From NCBI GenBank assembly GCA_012064415.1, contig SSNU01000339.1:1-26087 (forward strand): a DNA stretch of 26,087 nt. The letters are read 5' to 3'. Positions 18,413 to 26,087 of this stretch are shown one piece after another; positions within the stretch are counted from its first letter, which is position 1, and the number at the start of each line of letters is the position of its first letter. A program made the position numbers and the translations under genes. The notes beneath the pieces were generated by a model. It did not search any database and was not told the origin of the DNA. It was given only the letters and a program-made list of their open reading frames with translations. This DNA comes from Gyrodactylus bullatarudis. Its lineage: Eukaryota > Platyhelminthes > Monogenea > Gyrodactylidea > Gyrodactylidae.

Positions 18413-19860
18413 AATATACGTCTGTTTTCTCTAACCTCCCTCATAAGTTCAGAACCCAATAATAATATAAAAATTTCTCTGTGAATTCTAAGAATATATC
18501 AAAAATGGCAAAGTTTTACCAAATTTTTAACTGACTAACTAAACTACAGGTAAAAGTCCTGTGAAATAGAAAGAGATAGATTGAAATCCCATCGTTCTAC
18601 GGGAAATTTTCGCTCATTGGTTAAATTAAAATTATTGCGAGCTAAATATTCTCGAAGGCATTTCAAATTTATTTTCCCAATAACTCTGAAGATTTCTAAA
18701 AACTTCATTCAAATCTAACATTTTTTCATTAATTTGCCCATTTTTGAAGAGAGGTTTATGACGTTAGATATCCAGAATTTTCCAAATTACTTTCTAAAAA
18801 AATATATCTTATAAGAAGAATTATTGAATAGAAACTGTATTCAGAGTTCTATAGATAAAAACTCGATCAAAGGAATGTTTTCGATATCAATGAAGAATAG
18901 TATGTTTGTAAGTAGAAAAATAGCTGTAATCGTAAAAATTACTAACAAGTAACTTCTAGAATTCATTATTAAGAGTTGAGCGATATTTTAATAGTTAAAA
19001 ATATAATTTTTATTTAAACTAATCAATTATAAATATCTTTGATTGCTTTGAATGTTGCTGACAATATCTTCTTCTTATTTTTTCTTCGGAAAAGATATTG
19101 GTTCAGATAAGAATCAATCAGGGCTTTTCTCTTGTTTCGAACTGAATAACATTCACGCTTAGCTGCACCCCATATTGCATCTGTGGAAATCTGATGCGTT
19201 GACAAATCTGTATTCTCCAATCAACAACGACTGAGCTTGATATATGAAGGTCTCCCATGAGAGCCTCTTGTGGATCGGTCTTAAAATCAAATCTTGAGAT
19301 GGGATTTGCTGAAGAAAGTTCCTGAAGTTTATTAGGAACGGAAAACTAACCAGTCGATAAATGTTTGTCGCAATTTTCAAGATTTATATCTGTTATATCC
19401 ATGAATAAATTTTATAAAAATGTACCGATAAAAAAAATTAAGTATCTAAAATTAGAGCTTATTTTAAATAAAGATTCTATTTTGAACAATTTTAATATCA
19501 TTTAACTCTTAATAATGGATTCTCGAAGCTACTTGTTAGTGATTACAGGATTAAATCATATTTAAAAACCTGCGTTCCTAAACTGAACTTTAACCGAGAA
19601 TTTTATTATAAATCGAATCATGTTAGTTTTAAAAATTCATCATGAAAAATAAATTGAAAAATTTAGATTTCTACCCAGCATGACTGATGGTCAGCAATCT
19701 CAGAATATCTTTCAGGAAATAAGGCAGTCAATGTCCCTCAAAAAATGTATTGTTTAACAGATATTGAATTAAAAAGTTTATCTTTAGAATGCTCATGAAA
19801 GACTTCATAAGTTTTCAATGTTCTGTGAATCATGACAAGGATTTCATAGATGTTTGAAGA

Positions 19861-20356
19861 TGCTTCAGGTTTGTTTTGGATTTTGTAAAATTCAATCTAA
19901 TAAAAATTTATGATTCATTCTTTCAAAATACAATGCCAAATGTAAATATCACTCTCCCCTACCACACTGCAATGTATTAGGTAACAGTTGCATATAGGGA
20001 AAATGCAATACATCAATTTCACACAATTTGTTACGGAGATTAGTTCAACATTTCTCACATCTATTTGGTTTATAAAAGATAAGTATGAGGTACCAACGCA
20101 CATTAATACATTCATTAAGCTTACATCTTGAATATACATATGAGAAGGGCTAAGCTAATCTGAATGAGAGGATCCGTGACATATTGTGTTACCTTTCTAC
20201 AAGTATTACCTAATATATCGCAGTGATAGGTATAATAGGGGAGAGCGATATTACTTCTCAAATTAACATTTGGCATTTGATTGTGAAATAATGAATCATG
20301 AGTTTTTGTCAGAATTGAAGATTGAATTTTACAAAATCCAAAACGAACCTGAAACA
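19861..20356. repeat. Imperfect large inverted repeat (about 180-bp arms)
   Basis: 19861-20037 (CTTCAGGTTTGTTTTGGATT...CTCTCCCCTA...ACAATTTGTTACGGA) is similar to the complement of 20173-20356, with indels and a 135-bp centre. Open frames on the minus strand here are by-products. It could be two facing copies of one unknown repeat or an old foldback. It lies just before the last SLC4 exon. Confidence 0.6.
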
Positions 20357-20487
20357 ACTTCAAAATCATGATTCATTCATTGTACTAACCTAAAATTTAA
20401 ATTTTTTATCGAATGAGCATATGTTATGATTAGAAATAATTACCTCTATAAAATTTTTTCGTAGCTTATGGTTATTTCGAATTTCAG

Positions 20488-20730
20488 CTGGATAAAAAGT
20501 ATAAAGTTGAGGATAAACCGAAGAAGAGGCAGATTTATCCTAGCACAAATGATTGCCATTCTCAAGATCCAAGTTGGGAGGTGAATCGTAGCAAGGCTAT
20601 CGATGTCGATCCAACAGAATTTATGAACATTGAAAACTATAAAAAATTTTTGGCCTCGTATTCAGGAAAGGAAAAGGAAGAGTATAGTGATGAAGAGGAT
20701 CAGTATTACCTCGACACCTGGGTGATTTAA
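20488..20730 (+). CDS. SLC4-family transporter, terminal exon (cytosolic tail)
   Basis: Acceptor ttatttcgaatttcag precedes LDKKYKVEDKPKKRQ. The frame is open for 80 codons to TAA at 20728-20730. It is phase 0, matching the donor at 10769, so the joined sequence reads ..NKYLNK|LDKKYK. The content is a highly charged hydrophilic tail with a basic start and acidic end (EKEEYSDEEDQYY), ending TWVI. SLC4 tails are charged and poorly conserved, so assignment rests on phase, strand, position, AATAAA signals downstream and the lack of any other candidate. If correct, the last intron is 9.7 kb. Alternative: terminal exon of another plus-strand gene. Confidence 0.6.
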   Translation: MDKKYKVEDKPKKRQIYPSTNDCHSQDPSWEVNRSKAIDVDPTEFMNIENYKKFLASYSGKEKEEYSDEEDQYYLDTWVI

Positions 20731-20767
20731 AAAGAAGATTGATAAAATAACATTACAGTTAATTACA

Positions 20768-20886
20768 AATAAATTTATCTTTTATCTAACAAAATCATTA
20801 TGCCATCCAGAAGTTACTCATGTATTAGGTTTCTTCATTCTCATACGTGCTGAATTCATGAAAAACAGAAAGCATGAATGAATAAA
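20768..20886 (+). promoter_or_regulatory. Poly(A) signals AATAAA (20768 and 20881)
   Basis: Two AATAAA hexamers lie 38 and 151 nt after the stop codon of the terminal SLC4 exon, a usual spacing for 3'-end formation. In so AT-rich a sequence such hexamers also occur by chance. Confidence 0.45.
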
Positions 20887-21573
20887 GATTTTAAATTATT
20901 AATAGATTATAATTTTTTCCTTCTTTAAAATATTTAAAAACAAATGATTGAATAAATATTATTCACCACTGATTTTAAAATATATCAAAAAAATCATCTC
21001 GTCACAAAATAAAGTGAAACAATAATAATAACACTAATACACACTCCAATAATACTCCAAGCTATATGCCTAATACCCCTCCAGTAACAATCGTAATGCG
21101 AGTACAAATAACTAATGCATATTTCACTAATTCTTATTCCTCTTTATCAACTATCACTTTCTTTCTACAGAATAGATCTCTACTTTCTGAATATTTTCTC
21201 TTAAAAAAATTATTTTGAATACACAATAAGATTTTTACTGTTATACCGAGACATGGCTACATAAAACTCATTCTGACCATTTTCTTCATTTAGAGGGCTA
21301 TACATTTATAATATCCGATAGAATTGGTAATAAACATGATGGAGTTTAATTTAAGTTTGGTGGGAAATAGTGCTGATCATCTTCGAAAATTTTATCTGAA
21401 TTAGTAGAAATATTCATTTCTTAGAGGATTTTGAAGACAAGTGAATCATGAGTAATTTAATTTAAGTATTTAACCAAATAATCAATATACAGCGAACTTC
21501 CTAAAAAAGTAAATAAAGAAGAGGAACTGATTAAAATATTTAAACCCCTCTACTAATGAGTAATGAGACAAAT

Positions 21574-21831
21574 TTAAGATTTTGGACCTAAGCTGTGGAT
21601 TGCTAGTGCATTGTTTGCTAGGGTAATTCGATTGAGATAGTAAAAACATTTTTCTGGATTAATTGCTGAATAGATCAACGTACTGAATGAAGGACTCTTT
21701 GAGGTATCTGGTAGGAGATCTACAGATGCATGCATGCGTTGTAAGTTGTTCATTATTCCTTTGAAGCCGTTCTCCGTCTCACGAACCAACTCCATAGAGA
21801 CATGGATTGCATTAGCGACTGACTTCTTCAT
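21574..21831 (-). CDS. Hypothetical minus-strand frame
   Basis: 85 codons from ATG at 21831: MKKSVANAIHVSMELVRETE, then MNNLQRMHASVDLLPDTSKS and a mixed C-terminus. It resembles no family I know. It lies 190 nt downstream, on the same strand, of the PLE terminal repeat (22200-22020), so it could be an element-borne frame or chance. The rest of 20890-21570 shows nothing. Confidence 0.2.
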   Translation of the reverse strand: MKKSVANAIHVSMELVRETENGFKGIMNNLQRMHASVDLLPDTSKSPSFSTLIYSAINPEKCFYYLNRITLANNALAIHSLGPKS

Positions 21832-22019
21832 TTTTACTTTCTTTACTCTGGACTAAATTGATTTGAGGAATATTTTGATGCTAAGCGATTGGTGGAGGAT
21901 TTCACATGATACTTTGTCTTCTGCCATGGAGGAACGACTTCAGATAATTGTAATAAGGACGAGAAATTGGAGATTCATCATCTTGAGACATTAATTGCCT
22001 TATTTCCTCGAAAATATTA

Positions 22020-22200
22020 TGAGGGCGCTGACTAATGGTCATGCCAGTAGTTAGAACGAGGAAATTAGGTGAATAAAAGCTTTTATTTTCGTCGGCTCTC
22101 TTCAGACCCTACACCGACTTGAGAAGTTATATATATACAGTGAGTTGCATAGATAACGCCTCGAGATAACTCTACCCAAATAATAATCCTTTATTTATTA
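22020..22200 (-). mobile_element. PLE terminal repeat with hammerhead (GTCGG version)
   Basis: On the minus strand: GGGTAGAGTTATCTCGAGGC, GTTGCAACTC-type lead, TATATATATAAC, then GTCGGTGTAGGGT, CTGAAGA, GAGCCGAC, GAAA, AATAAAAGCTTTTATT, C, ACC (22119-22067), and the CTGGCATGACCATTAGTCAG flank. The core and the GTCGG/CCGAC complement are intact. Its promoter end (22816-22910) has been split off by the foldback insertion 22199-22815. Confidence 0.75.
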
Positions 22201-22815
22201 GTTAAATATTCACGTATACTTACATATACGTCCGAATGACCCATAGAGATATTCATCATTGGTTAATTTATAAAAAGAATTTTATAAGAGAAATATATAT
22301 TTCGCCAGGTCTTATCAATCTCTAATCCTGGTTTGATTAAATAATATTTACAAAGTTTTTTAATGAATAAATAGTTAATGAAAAATAGTAAAATACATCT
22401 ACAAAACTTCCAATTGATGAAAAATCAAAAAACTTCTTCATTCTTGATTTGTTTAAGTATAGAGAAGAAAAATTAAAAATCAATTGGGCCAAGGTAACTG
22501 CAAGTCATGAAGATGGTTCTTTTGGATACATAGGTTAGGGTCCTCTCCCATCCTCTCTTCATGACTTGCAGTTACCTTGGCCCAATTGATTTTTAATTTT
22601 TCTTCTCTATACTTAAACAAATCAAGAATGAAGAAGTTTTTTGGTTTTTTATCAATTGGAAGTTTAGTAAATGTATTTTACTATTTTTCATTAACTATTT
22701 ATTCATTAAAAAACTTTGTAAATATTATTTAATCAAACCAGGATTAGAGATTGATAAGACCTGGCGAAATATATATTTCTCTTATAAAATTCTTTTTATA
22801 AATTAACCAATGATG
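22199..22815. mobile_element. Foldback insertion, 263-bp arms, 14-bp target duplication
   Basis: Arms 22251-22513 and 22556-22818 are nearly perfect complements around a 42-bp spacer. The 14 bases AATCCTTTATTTAT occur at 22185-22198 and 22816-22829, so the unit 22199-22815 was inserted into a PLE terminal repeat. Each arm carries a hammerhead remnant (22289-22332 minus, 22738-22785 plus): CCAGG, TTGATAA for CTGATGA, GACCTGGC, GAAA. Transcription through it would give a long RNA hairpin. Confidence 0.8.
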
Positions 22816-22822
22816 AATCCTT

Positions 22823-22910
22823 TATTTATACCTCTCTGCCCCAATTTTATTGACCAATAATATTCGAGTATCCTATCAACCAATGAGATTGAAGCATGGT
22901 TTATCCCTAT
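22823..22910 (-). promoter_or_regulatory. Promoter-like module of PLE terminal repeat
   Basis: Minus strand: CATTGGTTGATAGGA, TATTGGTCAATAAAATTGG, GGCAGAGAGGTATAAATA. The TATA box is at the complement of 22823-22830, CCAAT boxes at 22854 and 22880 on the plus strand. The hammerhead repeat lies downstream once the foldback is removed. Confidence 0.5.
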
Positions 22911-24360
22911 CTACTTTGTCTTTTTCTACTCTCTTCCCCCAGTATGATTACGTTTTAGAGAATATGATACTATATTTTACATAGTTGAAAAGAGAATTTT
23001 CTTGGCTTTAACAAGAAATTAAAATCACGCACTACTGAAATAAAATAACCCTTTTATTATTAACTTCCTGATCAATTTATTAGCACCATTCGATAGACAA
23101 TGCTTTTTCTACTGGGTTGTGAAATTTTCATTAAGTCAACATGAAAGAACTCACAGAAAATTAGTTAGGATCTGAAATAGCTTTTTAAAATTCTAATTCA
23201 AAATCACATCACTTATGAATTTAGAATCGACTATAATTACAGTTCATAATTACACTTTCACACACTACGTCATGTTCTCTACCCCTTCCTTAAACTGCTT
23301 TCTTATGTGAAAATGGGACAAAATCTTTCATCCCATTCCAATGGCTTAGTCATTAGTCATGAACTTTTTGTTATTCCAAAGCCATATGAGACCATATAAG
23401 ATGAGAAAGACTATTAAATAAAAAAAATTTCATGAAGAAAGACTTCATATCCAAATGTGGCTTGGTAGGATTTTACATTACATTCTATAGAAAGTGTGTG
23501 TGTGTGACCCACTCTATTTTCATTGTGATAGTGGTGCGTATGAATGAGTAGAAACCCTTATTCTATGTAAAAAGAAGAGAACAGTGTGACAGCTTTGATT
23601 GACATGTTTGTATTCACACCTATGTATGTACAATGTACATTGTACAAATGGTCAACCCCATGACTAATCATGGGGAGGGGTATGGGATTGGGAAAACGAA
23701 AAACGATTTTTTTGATTTTTCATCTGAAATCATTCAAAATCTGAGACTGATTTCAAAATCGAATTTTAGCCATATATTTTAGAATAGAAGCTTGAAAATT
23801 TCCAAGTTTACTCAAAATTTCATGCTGAGTATAATGGTACTAAATTTAAGTCCGACTGACTGCTGCTTAAGCCTCTTCCTGATAAGATAGAAAAAAAAAT
23901 TCGAAGTGGAAATTAATCAGAATAAAAGATTGAGAACATCTACAAAATTTCATCAACCTATTGAAAAATTTGAGATTCTGGTAGCAAAATATATTTGGGA
24001 CCTTAAGAAAATTGTAGGAGGAATGTTGCTCGATTCTGATTGGCCGACAAATACTCAATTTCTATTGGTCTATTATTCATGAGATTTGGGGTAGAAATGG
24101 TATATAAGTAAGGTATACTTACACATTCACACAACTCTCGTCACTTTACAGAGCTTTTACCTGTAATTTCATATTTTTTCAATAATAGGACCAAGTCCTT
24201 GCAGGGACATTTTCTAGCTAATTTCTAGCTTAGAAATCAGAATTTATTCAGTGAAATCTTTGTTGAAAATCCAAAGAGTAATTATGTGATCAGTGATCAC
24301 TATAGATTTCACTTTCTGCTGTGATAAATTTGATCCTACAGGTGAGCTTTAGACTTAAGA
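22911..24360. other. Noncoding stretch, no gene seen
   Basis: AT-rich sequence with scattered GC-poor repeats, a (GT)n run at 23494-23506, the 18-nt perfect palindrome GTACAATGTACATTGTAC at 23628-23645, and the promoter-like module at 24025. The first part probably continues the minus-oriented PLE terminal repeat (TACGTCATG.. recalls 12480-12510). Confidence 0.4.
24025..24115 (+). promoter_or_regulatory. Promoter-like module (two ATTGG, TATATAAG)
   Basis: CGATTCTGATTGGCCGAC (ATTGG 24039), CTATTGGTC (24064), GGGGTAGAAATGG, TATATAAG at 24101-24108. It has the same arrangement as the other three. A start site would be expected near 24130-24140. No downstream ORF is obvious. Confidence 0.5.
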
Positions 24361-24369
24361 AGATTTTTT

Positions 24370-25003
24370 TTCAACGAAATGGAGGGGTCATCATTGGCGA
24401 ATTTTTCCACTGCTGATGTGGAGTTAACGTTGTTGTTGGGCACCAATATTGAGCTTTGATGTCCCTTCGAACCATAATTGATTCAGATGGTAGACTGAGT
24501 TTTTTCCTATATCGTTCAGAAAGTCGAAAATTTTTGCAACTGTCTGAAGCTTTATAGACCATTCAGGTTTTTCAGGATTCCAGCATCCTGCACAAAATTC
24601 AACAACAGATCGTGCCATCATTTTGAAGAGAAAAACTTTCATGAAGTCATTTTTATGCATTTATGAATTTGCATACATCTCGATATGAAGGATTTATGGA
24701 TATCTTTATAATGATCTGTAAAGTCAAAAAATTATTATATTTAACTCCCAAATCACAAATTGTGAATTAGGGATCGATTTTTTATTCATTTACAACTAAA
24801 TTTTGTTGTAATGGGATCGTAGTAAAAGGTGTTGTGAAGAAAGTTTTACTTTCATTGATGTTAAGCCCGAAGGCTTTTAAATCATTTTATAGATTTTTTA
24901 GAGATTTGTTAATGAATTCAACATCAATATAATCATCAAAGCTATAGACAATCTTCATATCATCAGCATATTTGAAGATCTTAGCTCCAACGACATTTAT
25001 TTG
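24370..25003 (-). pseudogene. CR1/Jockey-like non-LTR retrotransposon RT fragment
   Basis: On the minus strand from 25003: NVVGAKIFKYADDMKIVYSF with the catalytic YADD (complement of 24959-24970), then LKAFGLNINESKTFF (the L.LN..KT block). After stops come NDFMKVFLFKMMARSVVEFC and AGCWNPEKPEWSIKLQTVAK (the LYK..VR...EY....W.P......L..VQ block), then SERYRKKLSLPSES. This is the end of a non-LTR RT, disrupted by several stops. It starts abruptly at the (GAAT)5 tail of the neighbouring element. Confidence 0.82.
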
Positions 25004-25004
25004 A

Positions 25005-25024
25005 GAATGAATGAATGAATGAAT
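25005..25024 (+). repeat. (GAAT)5 tail of a non-LTR element
   Basis: Five perfect GAAT units, ATTC on the minus strand, directly after AATAAATTTTTT of the element to the right. Short tandem repeat tails of this sort end CR1-group elements. Confidence 0.7.
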
Positions 25025-26087
25025 AAAAAATTTATTGAACAACACATTTGTTCTGCTTTACAATTTTCATTTTCACATAGAAAAGTTGATAGAAATTAAT
25101 CTTCTTACAAAATAAGTATTATAAATTAATATTTATAACTCTATGTTTATATAATAATAATAAAATAAATGCATCTTTTTAATTAGTTTTTTTTCCTTTT
25201 TGATAAAGAGTTGATACATATATGATAACTAGTATCAAAGCATTTGTAATTTACGGTCAGGCACTATACCTTATGAAGATAAATATTTTTTTTGTTACAA
25301 TTTGTCCATTACTTTCTCTTCATTAATATAGTTTCTCTTCCTGAAACATTCACTTTATATCAGTTAATCGTTCATTATGAATTACATTTAATCTACATGT
25401 CCTTTTTTTTAATTTGTTGATAATAATAATAACTTCAGTTTTTATTCATTTTCATAAGCTGATGAGTCAATTGAGAAGAATAAAAAGGAAGGAATATGAA
25501 AAATTATTAACAAAACAATAAATATCTTCACAGGACATATTTTGAGTAATTTGATGTTGATTTACTAAATATTTTGATACTACTATATATATATATATCT
25601 TCGTCTTTAAAATATACATTAAGAAAATCTGGTATTGTATATAAATTTGATAATAATAACTTCTTTTCTTTTTTTAGTTTATAAATCTGGTTTTAATTTC
25701 TTGAGAGAACTCTTTCAAGTTTTTTCTCTTCAAGGAGTTAGGTAGTTTATCAAAGTGTTTTTTACATCGATTAAAAATAGCTAGATTTTTTACGTTTCCT
25801 TCAATTCTGTAGCGTTCTCTAAGTAGAGATTCTCTGGTGCCTCAGGGATTTTCTAATAAGTATGAGACTTTTTATATCTCTTCGAATTTTGAAAGACTCT
25901 GAAGGTTGACCAAGTTTTTTTCTGTATTGGGCAGATAATTTGTTTCGAAAAGTTCTGGCTACTCTCTGAAACTTCTTGGACCATTCAATTTTTTCTGGGT
26001 TCCAACATCCAGAGCAGAACTCGACAACAGTTCGGGCCACCATTTTGTATAAGAATACCTTCATAAAGTCATTTTTGATACATTTGT
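25005..26087 (-). mobile_element. CR1/Jockey-like element, 3' end, extends past the window
   Basis: On the minus strand the ORF2 end lies at 26064-25680: FMKVFLYKMVARTVVEFCSG, CWNPEKIEWSKKFQRVART, LSAQYRKKLGQPSESFKIRR. After one stop/shift come RESLLRERYRIEGNVKN and FDKLPNSLKRKNLKEFSQE, ending IKTRFIN and a stop near 25680. The F..R....W..LP.......S...FK.. ending is characteristic of CR1/Jockey-group proteins. The 3' UTR (25680-25025, AT-rich, no ORF) ends CAATAAATTTTTT then (ATTC)5. It is related to, but not the same as, the fragment 24370-25003. Confidence 0.82.

Larger units (their letters stand above)
10770..20487. other. Last SLC4 intron, 9.7 kb of nested mobile elements
   Basis: Phase-0 intron. 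It contains the split Tc1-like element and its insertion, the inverted Tc1 derivative, a MITE, a PLE fragment (16651-17180), hammerhead repeats at 11035, 13841, 18080, 18285 and 18364, and an imperfect inverted repeat (19861-20356). Stretches without any assignable signal are 10800-11030, 15481-16190, 17200-18040 and 18420-19020. A minus-strand frame at 19023-19220 (KALIDSYLNQYLFRRKNKKK) looks protein-like but I do not recognise it. Confidence 0.5.

Noticed and set aside
19915..20369. Minus-strand frames of 74 and 82 codons
   Set aside because: They lie in the arms of an inverted repeat and have no protein features.
25583..25597. (TA)n and other simple AT repeats
   Set aside because: Ordinary low-complexity sequence in an AT-rich genome.
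1..26087. Bacterial or viral systems, CRISPR, tRNA or rRNA genes
   Set aside because: No such motifs seen; spliced exons and eukaryotic retroelements dominate.

Overview
This is an AT-rich, intron-containing animal nuclear sequence, most likely from an invertebrate. An arthropod is plausible from the transposon types (Penelope-like, CR1/Jockey-like and Tc1-like elements, and a Cys-rich family I associate mainly with arthropod genomes), but the species cannot be fixed. There are no bacterial operons, rRNA, tRNA or CRISPR arrays. The window is essentially the 3' half of one host gene whose introns are filled with nested mobile elements.

HOST GENE. Six plus-strand exons (292-626, 4580-4762, 4822-5087, 5297-5491, 10346-10769, 20488-20730) join with matching phases (0,0,2,2,0) into the membrane domain and C-terminal tail of an SLC4 bicarbonate/anion-exchanger family protein. 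The N-terminal exons lie left of the window. Intron sizes are about 3.95 kb, 59 bp, 209 bp, 4.85 kb and 9.7 kb. A stop at 20728 and AATAAA signals just downstream end the gene.

MOBILE LAYER. Fragments of at least two or three Penelope-like element (PLE) types occur at 3486-3960, 7195-7830, 7910-8180, 9584-9838, 13190-13441 and 16651-17180. They carry recognisable RT blocks, the PLE connector and GIY-YIG endonuclease pieces. About fifteen hammerhead-ribozyme motifs or remnants, of the minimal type known from PLE terminal repeats, are spread over both strands. Several keep the CTGANGA...GAAA core, a palindromic stem III and a cleavage C. A Tc1-like transposon (about 11272-14662) is split by a 1,973-bp insertion (11960-13932) flanked by a 10-bp target duplication. 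The insertion ends in a hammerhead repeat and contains two unidentified exon-like reading frames. Next to it lie a TTAA-flanked MITE-like hairpin and an inverted, internally deleted relative of the Tc1 element. A 263-bp-arm foldback with a hammerhead remnant in each arm sits inside a PLE terminal repeat (22199-22815, 14-bp duplication). The right end (24370-26087) holds two minus-strand CR1/Jockey-like 3' ends, one abutting the other at a (GAAT)5 tail.

MOST UNUSUAL SIGNALS. (1) A 5-nt block upstream of each hammerhead core is complementary to the block just before GAAA. The pairing is kept by compensatory change in four sequence versions, which the standard hammerhead fold does not explain. 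(2) A PLE/retrozyme-like insertion with exact target duplication carries what looks like a two-exon fragment of another gene. (3) A promoter-like module with reverse CCAAT boxes and a TATA box recurs four times with the PLE repeats. Boundaries were read by eye; copy relationships are inferences from sequence likeness, not computed alignments.
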